Shown: one piece after another, positions 35,754 through 46,928 of the stretch
How the letters are laid out: each line of letters begins with the position of its first letter
Position numbering within the stretch: the first letter of the stretch is position 1
Assembly: GCF_040183065.1 (NCBI RefSeq)
Contig: NC_091125.1
Location: 128,405,621 to 128,469,620 of the forward strand
Length of the DNA: 64,000 nt
Direction of reading: 5' to 3'
Origin: Periplaneta americana
Taxonomy: Eukaryota; Arthropoda; Insecta; Blattodea; Blattidae
Notes under the pieces: model-generated
What the model saw: the letters and a program-made list of their open reading frames with translations, nothing else
What the model was told of the DNA's origin: nothing
Databases searched by the model: none
Translations under genes and position numbers: made by a program

Positions 35754-36205
35754 GTAATCTTCATCTTACGATGTTTGGTGACGTATATACGTCCGTTGAT
35801 GTGACATATTAATGAATTTAAATACTATTATAGTCACAATCATGCCATGGTATGAAAGAAAAATTACACAACCTCGAGAGGGAATCGAATCTGCGACTTC
35901 CTGTTCTCCACTCAGGCGCTCTACCACTGAGCTATCGAGTTCGTCTCATGCCAAAGGCTTGGAATTATTCTTTCATACTGGCGACTCTGTTATAGAGTAC
36001 TGTCCATAGTGTCTGATCTAGTCAGCACTGCTTATGGGTGTGAAGAAACTTTTTACAAATGTAATCTTCATCTTACGATGTTTGGTGACGTATATATGTC
36101 CGTTGATGTGACATATTAATGAATTTAAATACTATTATAGTCACAATCATGCCATGGTATGAAAGAAAAATGGCATGATTGTGACTATAATAGTATTTAA
36201 ATTCA
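35754..36205. repeat. Composite SINE: direct repeats, tRNA-like core and terminal hairpin
   Basis: Two 116-bp direct copies (35748-35863, 36055-36170; one difference seen) enclose an antisense tRNA-like segment (GGGAATCGAATCTGCGACTT ... CACTGAGCTATCGAGTTCG). After the second copy, 36171-36210 is the inverted complement of 36115-36154, giving a 40-bp hairpin with a 16-base loop. The whole is flanked by a 12-bp CTAATAACAAAT (35742-35753, 36206-36217). So it inserted as one 452-bp unit that already had, or gained at insertion, the fold-back end. Confidence 0.85.
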
Positions 36206-36238
36206 CTAATAACAAATATTCAAGTGAACTCTTTAGAA

Positions 36239-36447
36239 GCGCTTGGGCGCGGGTTCAATCCCCACTTGGGCTGATTACCTGGTTGGGTTTTTTCCGAGGT
36301 TTTCCCCAACCATAAGGTGAATGCCAGGTAATCTATGGCGAATCCTCGGTCTCATCTCGTCAAATACCATCTCGCTATCACTAATCTCATCGACACTAAA
36401 TAAACTAGTAGTTGATATAGCATTGTTAAATAACCAACCAAAAAAAA
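36239..36447 (+). repeat. tRNA-derived SINE (family A, 5'-truncated)
   Basis: It starts inside the tRNA head (GCGCTTGGGCGCGGGTTCAA) and keeps box B (GGTTCAATCCCC), the body GATTACCTGGTTGGGTTTTT and an A tail. The 12-bp AACTCTTTAGAA flanks it (36227-36238, 36448-36459). Box A is missing. Confidence 0.9.
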
Positions 36448-36861
36448 AACTCTTTAGAAAACTTTAAAATGTGTAAATATCGTACTGGTAATTACTAGAT
36501 CAGAAATTACTGAACTTTATTCAAAACATTTTAAGTGTTCACTGGAAAAATAAAGGTTTGCTAAATAAAAAAAAAATGTAATAACTGATCAGTATTTAGC
36601 AAACTATAAATTGTAGGTTATTACTAACTTAAGTTTTATTCAGTTGTCACCAAGTAATCACTGACATTTAAGGCAGTAAACGAATTCACTTATTTTTATT
36701 CAATTGACAGTGATGTCATTCAGACAGTTCACACTGGTTTGCCTGAAATGGCTGTTAAAATTTTTCCCATTTCTCTCCCCAGCCCCAGAAACGAAAAATT
36801 ATTTTAAAATTTTGTGAGTTACTGCAGGAATGACATACGATATATTACTGAATGATATTTT

Positions 36862-37071
36862 GTGAATGAACGCGATCTTACACATGCTCAAGTTCCCGAA
36901 ACTATCAAAGTGGCAAGAAAAAACATGAAAGTAGTTGCTGTGACAGGTGAAAGGAATTCCTGGCTAATAAGAAAACCTCAGGAGGAATGGGATGCAGTAT
37001 CATTTGTGCAAACAACTGCGGATCATTGGATCAAGAAGGGAGGGCATCCCGAGTATTTGAAACATAACTAG
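36862..37071 (+). CDS. Unrecognised 69-codon open frame
   Basis: The frame reads MNERDLTHAQVPETIKVARK, NMKVVAVTGERNSWLIRKPQ, EEWDAVSFVQTTADHWIKKG, GHPEYLKHN, then stop. The composition is protein-like, with no low-complexity sequence. I do not recognise it. There is no clear promoter or splice acceptor. It may be an exon, a transposon remnant or chance. Confidence 0.25.
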   Translation: MNERDLTHAQVPETIKVARKNMKVVAVTGERNSWLIRKPQEEWDAVSFVQTTADHWIKKGGHPEYLKHN

Positions 37072-37648
37072 CCTTGAAGTTTTTTCTTTTTTTCTTAGCG
37101 GTTGGTCAGTTTTGCTAGTAAGTTACACTATTTGTATGTTGCATGAATTTATCTTCGTCATTGTTACCGTTATAATTCGAATAATAATAATCACAGAACT
37201 GGTTAATTATTTTGAATGTGACACCACTGTCAATTGACCCAGTATCTCAGCACTGAAATGCCTTTGATTGCATCAAATTTATTTAAACATTATCAAAATT
37301 TATTTCTTTTTGCAGTGTCGTAGATACAGAAACAGTTCAACACTTACCTTTCATTTTTCAGAAGTAGGAACAAAATTTCTCTATTTGTTGGTTAACTGTA
37401 GTGTACTAGTTTTTAGGAAAATTTCTAAAGATTAGACTTAGAGCATACTATACAAAAGTATTTTCAAGTAATCTGTTGCATAGCAATAGGCTACTTTACA
37501 TTGAGTGATATCAATAAAATGGGCGTAATTATGTCCAGAACAAATTCACATAAAAAAGTACCCTGCTCCATGTTGCGAGACATTTCTTCATTTTTGTACT
37601 AATCAAATTTATCAGATTAACTTTATAACTTCTTTACTGTGTTAATAT

Positions 37649-38387
37649 CAGTGGCGTAGTGTCAATGTAAGCTAAAAAGCTCAGCTTCCCCAGTTAATAA
37701 TAATTTCATAATAAACCTGCAGTTTATGAACAAAATTATTTATTAATTTTAATAGAACTTATATTTATGCATTAAATATTGTGACGTGGCAGCTCAAGAT
37801 GATTCGTGATGCAGCAGTAAACAAGAAACCTGCACACACCAACTTCCAAGCAGACTAGTTTCTTTCATTCATTCTTCTGTGTAACCCACCCTGCAGATTT
37901 TCCATCCCTTTCTAACTAAACTACCCTGGTCGCAAGGCTCGCAAGAAGCTAGCTTCGACATTGCAAATAATTTAGTTTCCGAGTTATCCCTTTCGTGAGT
38001 TGTGTTCAGTTGAAGTGTTAGTGTGCATTGTGGCTGATATAATAAATAATGAGTGAAATAACAGTTCCTGACACCAATTTACTTGAATTTTTAGGACAAT
38101 TCTGTTATCAAAACTGACTTACGAACAAAAGTGCGATTTAAAAAACAAATGACCGTGTCTATTTGTTAGAGATATGTGTAAACCATGAAATCATATTTTA
38201 CTGCGTACCATTTGAGGTCATGCCTTATTAGTGTTACTTACGAGGTTCCAACCAATCTTCGGACTGCTGGCTTGACACTGACTACTATGTATTTCAAGAC
38301 TATATTTTTGTAATACGTTTTCTCATATGTACATGAAAGATAACTTGAATTAGCTTCCCCTGCTCAAAATTTCATGCTACGCCACTG
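37649..38387. mobile_element. 739-bp non-autonomous hAT element
   Basis: Inverted ends CAGTGGCGTAG are followed on both sides by related sub-terminal GCTTCCCC words. A perfect 8-bp GTTAATAT lies on each side (37641-37648, 38388-38395), diagnostic of hAT. Internally, MSEITVPDTNLLEFLGQFC near 38050 looks like the beginning of a hAT transposase whose remainder is missing. This suggests it arose by internal deletion of an autonomous element. Confidence 0.92.
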
Positions 38388-38450
38388 GTTAATATTAGAA
38401 AAATTACCTGGCTAACTAGTTGTAACGTGGTATTCATCATTGTACGAAGC

Positions 38451-39622
38451 CTAGTGAGGTCCCGCACTATCTTCTGGTTTCCTGTTGTGGTGGGATGTGT
38501 TCATGATTGTGTCGAAGAGAGTATGTGTTCTGAAATTCAGTTGAGTGCTCAGGATATGCTGTGGGTGTATTTTTGTATGTCTGTAAATTTCATATTGTTC
38601 TAGAGTGTTAAGTTTCTGGTTTTTTGGCTGGATGAGTAGTATTTTCATGTCAGTGTCTATGTTGCTGTAGTTGTGATTGGAGTTTGTGATGTGTTCTGCA
38701 TAAATTGAATTGTTGTGTAGTTTGGTTATAGCTGTAATATGTTTCTTGTACTGTGTTTGAAATGATTTTCCAGTCTGTCCAATGTAAAACTCAAAAGTGT
38801 GATCCCAAAACGCACTCAGTCCATTTTTATGAAAGGACTGGGTTAGTTTTATCCACCAGTCTACAGACTGAGCAAGTTTTCAAGTGAAATGCACAATAAC
38901 ACAAACTTTTAGACAAGGATTGGCGTTGTTATGGAAGAAAAGAAGCTTAAAATACAACAGGGTGGGAGGGATATACGTGCAAATATTTTTAAAGGTAATC
39001 TGGGATAGTATACTCAAATACATTATGTAACAAATTTCTCAATCTTCGAACTTATTTTTTAGACATGAAAAAATACCATGTTCCTAGGTTAGTTAATACT
39101 TCTAGGCAATTTGTTTTCTTTACGAACACCTCTAGTTATGCAGAGGTCTAAGCTTGTGGGGGTTGTCTACTGTCCAGGCTTACCATGAAAGTCTTCGTGA
39201 TGTAACAGGTTTTCAAATAATTTATCGTGTATCCAAACACATTCACCTTTTTACATTAGCACATAGGATTACATTCATGATTTATTTTGTACTGTAATAC
39301 GTTCGAATTTCACCCTTAACTGTTTATACTGGAGTATAATCCTGATATCGAAAGACATGCATATAGTCTAAACTGATGGACGTTTCATAGTACTAGCATT
39401 TATAAAACATCATAGGCCTACTACAAAATATGTGACACATTTATGGGAAAACTATAAGGGCAAGGGAAAAAAGTAAATAAGGTGTTATTTCACTTGCATT
39501 TTTCTTAAACAAGTATCAAAGTATTTGTATGTATATCCCTTCCACCCTGTATATGTATAAATCATAAAAATGTCCAAATGGATTGGGCAAGTTTTGGGAT
39601 CACACTTTTCAATTGTTTTATA
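38451..39622 (-). mobile_element. Penelope-like element, GIY-YIG endonuclease fragment
   Basis: On the minus strand the peptide EFYIGQTGKSFQTQYKKHIT continues AITKLHNNSIYAEHITNSNH, which is the F-Y-I-G-Q-T-G-R/K ... H-I pattern of the GIY-YIG endonuclease at the C-terminus of Penelope-like retroelements. The upstream codons YKTIE are separated by an 815-bp insertion (38794-39608) and rejoin in frame when it is ignored. The reverse transcriptase part is not visible upstream. Confidence 0.8.
38794..39608. mobile_element. 815-bp inverted-repeat element inside the Penelope fragment
   Basis: The ends AAAGTGTGATCCCAAAAC are inverted on the right, with extended partial pairing to TCCATTT. TCA flanks both sides (38791-38793, 39609-39611). 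No transposase is encoded. The superfamily is open: a 3-bp duplication fits several. Confidence 0.8.
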
Positions 39623-40031
39623 CAAGGTGTGGCAGAAAGATGATGATTTTGGCAACACATCCATACTTTACCAGATGACATAACAAGCAGCAATGAATAT
39701 AGCAGCCCATAGTTTTACTTGGCATCGAAAGTTGGTCGAGGTCGAGAGAATATCAGGAGTTTACCATGGAAGCATTTTACAGAAACAGTGATTCAGTCAT
39801 ATGTCTTGTAATGCCAACCAAATTTATCAGCATGTGACTTCATACAAGGGTATTAAAGCAAAAATATTATGCGAATCCAAACATGCTGTTCATGATCTGA
39901 AGCATAATAATTCCAGCTGAAATTCCAAAGAACCTGCTGCAGAAAACGATGAGCAATATTAGCTGGCGTATTGAGATCTGTATGGAATCTGATGGCACTC
40001 AACTAAATATACATATTTCTGCCACACACTG
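39623..40031. mobile_element. 409-bp deletion-derived Tc1/mariner MITE
   Basis: Ends are CAAGGTGTGGCAGAAA and, inverted on the right, CAGTGTGTGGCAGAAA, with TA on both sides. The left interior still encodes a transposase start (MEAFYRNSDSV). The right interior encodes a Tc1-like C-terminus (IIPAEIPKNLLQKTMSNISW, RIEICMESDGTQLN). The catalytic middle is gone, showing directly how the MITE arose. Confidence 0.85.
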
Positions 40032-40565
40032 TAATTATTTTTGGTAGAGACTTCAATTCTGACGGGAAGAAAAGGAAAACGGCATTAAGGTATTAACAGG
40101 ATTTGTGTCCACTAGAGGTAGTTAGTAAATATGGCCATGTCAAATGCACAATTTTGATTAAAATCAAACAAGTAATTGCAGACCAACATACATAGACTCT
40201 CATCTGTTTGTACGATTTCTCCAGGACCACCAATGCATTACACATTCTGCATAGCTGTGTAGCATATTTCAATTATGTAATTTCTCCAGTCTGCTAAAGT
40301 TTCATTACATTGCCCTAAGAAAGATCACATGAAATTAAATTAAATATGGTAACAAAATTTAAAGTGTTCAAAAATATTTATTAGATCTTTCTTTCTTAGA
40401 TCATTCGGTTACTATCCCTCTTGGAATGAAGAAATAGTATTTCTTACTCATCTCTTTTTTAATTTAAAAAATTTATAACAGAAGGAATAATAATGATATA
40501 GTGTGGTTTGAATTGAAATTTTTATGTTAGACTTTCCAGCAAGACTCACAATGGTGAAGAAAGAC

Positions 40566-40790
40566 CTAGGATTTCCTGCACCAGGAAAAGCGGCGCAGAG
40601 TTTGCGGATCTACATTTTTTGCAACCACTGCAACGAAATTCTTCGTAAGATTTACCTCTGTCACCTCAAAATTTCTTGTCCGTAGATACTGTCCCTCTGC
40701 AGTTTGGTGTGCTGAGAATACAGTGTCCAGGTTGGCTTTATAGAAGTTGCTGCTGTCCAAAGAGCAAGTAATGACTCCTAGTGAACTGTG
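40566..40790 (-). CDS. Unrecognised open frame, ~75 codons
   Basis: The minus strand reads HSSLGVITCSLDSSNFYKAN, LDTVFSAHQTAEGQYLRTRN, FEVTEVNLTKNFVAVVAKNV, DPQTLRRFSWCRKS, then stop. There is no ATG at the 5' end, so it would need a splice acceptor. No family is recognised. Could be chance or a decayed exon. Confidence 0.22.
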   Translation of the reverse strand, partial: HSSLGVITCSLDSSNFYKANLDTVFSAHQTAEGQYLRTRNFEVTEVNLTKNFVAVVAKNVDPQTLRRFSWCRKS

Positions 40791-41099
40791 TTGCTAAGAA
40801 CATCGTGACTGTACAAGTGCAGAATTCATTAATGTTTGGGTCAGGCTGAGCCATGATTTTACAACTGTGAATTTAGAAATTGAGACTGAATGGTGACAGT
40901 GGAGGAGGCACGTAACAGTCTATGTGTCATTTAGTAACAATAATAAAAATATGGTGGACCCATTTACTAAGTGTTTCCTGTGAGGGATATTCTCGGTGTA
41001 CATGGGAGTGGACACAAGTTCTACTAAGATTATGAAGTGATTATGAAGTCTCAGGATATTTTTTGGAAAAATGTTAACTGATCTCACTTCTGCTTACAG

Positions 41100-42500
41100 G
41101 TGCCAGGGGTATATTCGAACAAAAGTTCAGGAAACCAGCTCCAGCACGAGGAAATATTCAGTTACTGGTAAACAAATTCATGCGTATGGGCTATTCCATA
41201 TGAAATCGATCAGTAAAAAACCTCGCATTTTTATACTCTAATTTTTTCCCTACTTATACAAGGTGCTGAGGGGAGTGCATTTTCAAAAATATACCATCGA
41301 AAGTCAAACGGTTTTCGTATTATTGAGCGACAAATTTAGCGTATTTTATAAAAACAAGCCTCTTTCAGCGCTCAGAACTCTGGAATCATTTACTGCAGAA
41401 CATTGAACGAGAGCTTATTTTGAAGCTGACATTTGGTAGGTTATGTTAAGAAGTGATCCTTATTTTTATTGTACTCAGAGAGACAGATAATCTGATTTTA
41501 CTTGTTTTTAGGCTTTTTGATCATTTGTAAAAATGATAAAAAATATTGAGAAGAAACCTTGCATTATTAAGAGGGATTCGGCATTGTTTGCTTAGTGGTA
41601 CGGCAATAAGTTTCGAGGGTATTAAATGGATTATTTTCACACGCCTAGACTTGAACGGCGCAGTGCTGCTCGCACTGGCCGAGAGCTGTAGATAAGCAAG
41701 GATTGGACGTTATTTTACTCCTGTGATAAAGCTAGCCCAGCCATGACTGCTAGACGACACATCACGTGTTTGTCTCCTGGCCTTGCTTGTCTCAGCTGAG
41801 CTGGCCAGCTGGTTAGTTCACGCGCGTACTATTTATTTTCTTTATTTGATATTTTCAATACTTTCTTATCAACATACCATCAGGAAAAAATATGTGTTTA
41901 TTTGTACTTTCAATGCAGAATCTAACTATATATTTTTTAAATATTTTTTCCTAGCCAAGGGCGTCTTAATGAGGAAAAATCTAAACTTCTCCATTTCCAT
42001 AAAAAGTAAGAAAATCTGTTTATATGTCAATATAAACTTTAATTTTTCGGCATCAAAATAAACCTTGATTTTGATCATTGGGTGAAAGGGTTTCGGAGCC
42101 ACAACAGTTTAAAGTTGCTAATTTTATGAAAATACGATAAATTAAAATATTTATAATTTAATCACTATGAAGTTCTGATGCCTCAAACTTTGCACAAAGC
42201 ATTGTATCATAGTTGTCTACGGACAGAAAAAGTTTCATTGTATTTAAAAATTGCAAGGTCAATTTTCTCTATAGTTTGGTCCATTTGAGATGGAATAGCC
42301 CGTATACAGGGACTGTAGTGGATGAAAAGCACATAGATCGGCCACCCAAATCCAACCAGAAAGTGGAAAATATCCAGGAGCCATAGAACATAGTCCTCGT
42401 GCGATATGATCACTGTGGATATGTTGGACAAGGTGTTCAGGCTACCTTGAACCTTTCGGACACTTGTTTTGATATTGACGGAGGTCATGTGGAAAAGCAC
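41100..42500 (+). mobile_element. Tc1/mariner-like transposase N-terminal fossil, split
   Basis: Left of a 1.1-kb insertion the plus strand reads FRKPAPARGNIQLLVNKFM. To its right, TGTVVDEKHIDRPPKSNQKV follows. Together these are the helix-turn-helix region (DUF4817-like: F-R-x(n)-A-P-x-R ... V-x-x-F-x-x-T-G-x-V) seen at the start of this IS630-related family. A frame change lies at or near the junction. The catalytic domain does not follow. The fragment has no relation in position to the one at 31340-33190. Confidence 0.72.
41188..42301. mobile_element. 1114-bp element starting GGGCTATTCCAT
   Basis: Imperfect inverted ends GGGCTATTCCATATGAAATC and (opposite strand, right) GGGCTATTCCATCTCAAATG. 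GTAT lies on both sides (41184-41187, 42302-42305). No transposase frame. The superfamily is not assigned. It splits the transposase fossil. Confidence 0.75.
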
Positions 42501-42505
42501 TGATT

Positions 42506-43772
42506 TTGTGCCTCGTCAGTAACTTAGTACAATTTATTTTATTAACTGACGACTTCCCAAAAATGTCCTGGGACTTTACAATCACACTATATGTGAAATA
42601 AAAGTAGACAATTTCTGTTAGAATGTATGTATTACTTAAAACAGTACAATCATTACCTTCATTTCTATTACTGTACCAACAATGATTTTGTATGCCTACA
42701 ACAGTGTCATGATGTATAAACTATATTTAAGGCTACAATTCTAGTAAACTTTAAGAAATGTGTTTTCAGATTCAATGAAGAGAGTATTACAATATGTCTA
42801 CATAAATGTTTAGATGAACAAATATTAAGTTAACCTGTAGCAGACTTTCTTGTAGGCTGACATCCTGCACACAAAGAATATATCAATCATACAATTCCAG
42901 ACAAATTAAAATACCTATTCTGAAAGTAGTGTAAATGTACTATTGACGGTAATGGTCCTGAGGGATAGCCGTAGCACAGAGATTCTTATTCCAGTATATT
43001 CACTTGCGCTGGAGGAGGAAGAAGAGGAGAAGAAAATATCTCCTTACATACTTTCTTAGTTTTGATAACAATTAAAACATACATGCGCTTTGTGCGCTTT
43101 TCTGTTATAATGAAAAGACTGCTGAAATGCAAGTCTTGAACCATTAGTTTACAGAGCTGGATGTTAACATTCCTATGTTTATGTACTTTAAAAAAGTCTT
43201 ATAGCCATTTCACGCAAAAATGCCTTCAATGACAGCTGCCACTTTGTCAGTTCTGCTTTTCCTTCTTGTAGCTCGACACTCCCTTTTGCTTTGTGCCACT
43301 CTGCAAATTCCCGCTCCCGCCATCTAGTATAGAAAAGTTAAATATGCGATGATGTCAATTTTTATGTTTAGTATGCCATGGTGTCAATTTGTGCAATAGT
43401 TACAAGAGTTAAAAAAAAAAGGATATTTTTTCTTAGGTTAGAGCTTTAGTTAGTGATTAGCAACCTATCCAACTAGTAATAGATTCCTTTCAAATCTAAA
43501 AGCATTTTTCGCTAATTCAAGATTTATATGTTAATATAACATTGTTACAACACAAAAAAATAATTAAATACATTTTCTCATTTTCCTTCCTTAACCCTAT
43601 ATCAACTCAGCAATTCTCATGACTAAATTTAAGAACATTGTCCATAAATATCCATTTTCTTCTTTCATTGCAATAAATGTAGGAGCTATGCTATTTTTTA
43701 TGTTATCTAGTCTTTGCAACAGTTCTCTTTTGTCTTTTGTTCTTCACTTTCTTTCACACATGTAAAAATATA
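42506..43772. other. Unrecognised AT-rich stretch
   Basis: Short frames only. No structure that I could pair or classify. Confidence 0.4.
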
Positions 43773-44022
43773 TTTTTTTTAGTAGGTTATTTTACGACGC
43801 TTTATCAACATCTTAGGTTATTTAGCATCTGAATGAGATGAAGGTGATAATGCCGGATGAGTCCGGGGTCCAGCACCGAAAGTTACCCAGCATTTGCTCA
43901 TATTGGGTTGAGGGAAAACCCTGGAAAAAACCTCAACCAGGTAACTTGCCCTGACCAGGAATCGAACCCGGGCCACCTGGTTTCGCAGCCAGACGCGCTG
44001 ACCGTTACTCCACAGGTGTGGA
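43773..44022 (-). repeat. tRNA-derived SINE (family A), antisense
   Basis: The complement carries GTGGAGTAACGGTCAGCGCG (box A) and GGGTTCGATTCCTGG (box B), body GTTGAGGTTTTTTCCAGGGT and tail TAACCTACTAAAAAAA. Near-identical to the copy at 33406-33656. An imperfect ~13-bp duplication rich in ACATGTAAAATAT flanks it. Confidence 0.9.
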
Positions 44023-44338
44023 CATATGTAAAATATTGAAATGTTAAAAAATGTATCCTGCTTTAGGAAAACGAGTAGAAATACATATTCACGACGAAAC
44101 TGCTTAAAAATATATTCGCGGCAAAAACTGCTTAAAACAATTGGACTTATAGTTGTTTAATCAACTGTCCAAAGATAGGTTTGAACCACATGAGTGACAC
44201 CAACAAGGCATCACTCATGAGGTAAATAAGCCAGGAGATACTGGGGTAGATTGGCCAGTTTCCTTTTCCCCTCCACAGCATACATCGCCGATTAGCAACA
44301 TATTCCACTAATCAGACTTCAGATGTATACCGGTACAA

Positions 44339-44389
44339 CCAGAACAGATGCATTATAGGACTCACCCTAAATATAAAAATATGCAAAGC

Positions 44390-44422
<33 letters not shown>

Positions 44423-45379
44423 TGAACAGAAGTTGCGTTTCGATCAATTAAATGATCGATATATATTGTTTTCATTATGTTGCCAACCAATCAATATTGT
44501 TGTCAATTAGTTTGATCATAATCATGCCGCAATTTCGAATGCTATAGTTAAATATAAAAAAGAAGTGGATCAAATTCTCCCTCTTAATTTAAAATGTAGG
44601 CCTCGAAATTGAAATTATGGAATTATAAATAAGTTGTAAACTTTTTAGTAGCTTTATCCATGAATAAAGACATGTAGGCTATGTTTATGGTTTTTTATGC
44701 GAATGTGGTTTACTTAGGAGTGAAATGTTTTGCGAAACATGTAATCCTGGGATGAGACTGAAGAAATTTAAAAGTAAACGAGATGAACTCCTGTGGAGAT
44801 GTTATTGGAAATTAAATGATAGACACAGGAACGCCGTATCGTAGCACTTTGTGAAATCACTTGGATAACAGAGAAGATGAAACGGAACATCTCCAGTGAG
44901 GTCCGTGGTAAAATGGTAATTTTACACCAATTTTGTTTTTAATTGTTTGGTCCAGGGAAAATACAAGTAAAAATGTGTTTTTGTGAAAGACTAGTATTTT
45001 CCCTGGACCAAAAATGTAGTATAAATGGAGTAGAATTAGTATTTTATAATACATTGTAAAGATGACTAATATGAACTTAATTTTATTGTTGTATTAATAC
45101 AAATGTTGTATTGTTTGAAAGTTTAATGTTTCTGTGTTTTAAGTTTAGCTTTGGTTTCTTTCTTTAACTTTATTTTGAATAAAATTTAACATATTGTATA
45201 ACAAAGGTGACTAATATGAGTTTAATTTCAATGTTGTTGGTTTTATTAAATTATACATGTTTGTGGTACTATGTATTTAGTTTTGTTAAGATGGCGTACT
45301 TGATATAATAATCGAAAATATACAATATACAATCGATACTATGGAATACTCGGGGTGGGTCCTATAATGCATCTGTTCC
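44339..45379. mobile_element. 1041-bp inverted-repeat element, non-autonomous
   Basis: Ends GAACAGATGCATTATAGGAC followed by C/T-CACCC are inverted at the right. GTACAA lies on both sides (44333-44338, 45380-45385). The interior holds an A-run (44391-44420) and a perfect hairpin arm TTTGGTCCAGGGAAAATAC at 44946-44964 paired with 44994-45012. It also holds two direct copies of GACTAATATGA(A/G)(C/T)TTAATTT near 45062 and 45209. No frame. Superfamily unknown. Confidence 0.75.
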
Positions 45380-46928
45380 GTACAAACTGTTCTTCCTCTA
45401 ACATATATCATCAAGTGAGATGTACTGCCTGATAACAGATATACATGTCAGCAGGAATCTCAATCAGAGATAGGGGATTCACTATATTGATACAAAAAAA
45501 AAATGAACTCTGCGTATTTTTTTGTGTTGTACTGATTTATATGAACATTTAAATCATTCAGTATTATCTACTCCCAAGTCGCTAACTACCAACTGAAGCT
45601 CTTACCTAAGCTAACACTGTCTAGGAAAAATAGTAGGGTCTAGAACATTAAATCTAACTATATAGTGACATTATTGCATTCTCTAATAATCGATGGCGTG
45701 GTTTGTTATTTTGTAACAATGGAAGAACTGGCATAAGGGGCTAACAGTCGGAGAGACAGACACGATTATTTAAATAAATGAAGCTGTTAATTTCGACTGT
45801 TATAAATTATAATTAACCAATTTAAAAGAAAAATCACTTTCATAAAATATAATTTTACTCAATCTATGATTTTGTCCCTACGCTTGTATGGAAGTAGGCT
45901 CTTCACACCGAACCAAAACAGATCAGTTCGGTGTTGCAGAAATTTTCCTCCTTCCTTGGCTACAACCACTTAACGCGAGAGAAAATACTGGAGTTACAGC
46001 AGTTGTGCCCAAGCATGCATTTAGAGCTGCTACTATTTGCAGTCTTCACATGAAATTAATGTACCTATTACATTTATGTCTTGTGTAAAACCACAAACTC
46101 ATATTTACTAATAAAAATGATTGCTAATAATGAATTAGGATACGAAAACATTATAAGTAGGAAAATCGTATATAAAATTATATTCAAATTAAAATTTAAG
46201 CAAATCAATGTACTTTATATCACAAGTATAAAAATGGAAATATTGTACCGAAATGTTATCCTTACATTCTGTGCGAAAGTAACTTGCCACATCACTTTGT
46301 TTCATTGCACCAATGAATAAGTAGAAGAGTGATAGAGCTACATACAAGGCTTCTATTTCGGCATTACAAGTTAGGAAATACTAGCCTATAAGAGTATTAA
46401 TTCTACAAGAGTAATGTCATAGGCTATAGTAATGAAGAAATATAAACAAATTTGTTACTTAAAAATAACCACAAACCTAGCAAAATTAAGAATCAATACT
46501 GTAAAAGTTTGTTTTTATATTCTTCAAACAGAAATTCTTATAACATGGCGAAGTAAGACACTTTCACAACTTTCGTGTAAGTATTCAAATTTATCGAAAT
46601 TTAAAATAGCTGCTCACACACTTTACACTGGAAACAATCTCAGTCTCCTTCCCACTTTAGACTGTAGCCACCGGAAAACAATCTCCAGTTATAATAGGAT
46701 CAAAAGACCTTTCGGGACCAAATTAGCATTTTACGAAATAGACATTTTACATACCCAATGTCACATTTCTGTTAATACAGTTTTAGTCTTTCTGTTATGT
46801 AGAAGTAAACAAAGCATTAGTATTGAATGGATGTGCAAATATCTATGTCCATAGTATAAGAATTTCTGGTTCTTTAAGTGTACAAATGTCTCTTACTATG
46901 CACTTTTTAAATTACATGGAAAAATGCT
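45380..46928. other. Region 3' of HP1, no gene recognised
   Basis: It likely includes the 3' UTR of the HP1 gene (transcribed leftwards). A 140-codon plus-strand frame at 46432-46854 has no recognisable motif and an AT-driven composition (many Ile, Lys, Leu, Ser). I treat it as chance. Confidence 0.4.

Noticed and set aside
43857-44039. 60-codon frame MSPGSSTESYPAF...
   Set aside because: Antisense/sense reading of the tRNA-derived SINE; such frames are often mis-annotated as proteins.
46432-46854. 140-codon open frame on the plus strand 3' of HP1
   Set aside because: AT-driven composition, no domain, no splice or promoter context; it overlaps the likely HP1 3' UTR on the opposite strand.
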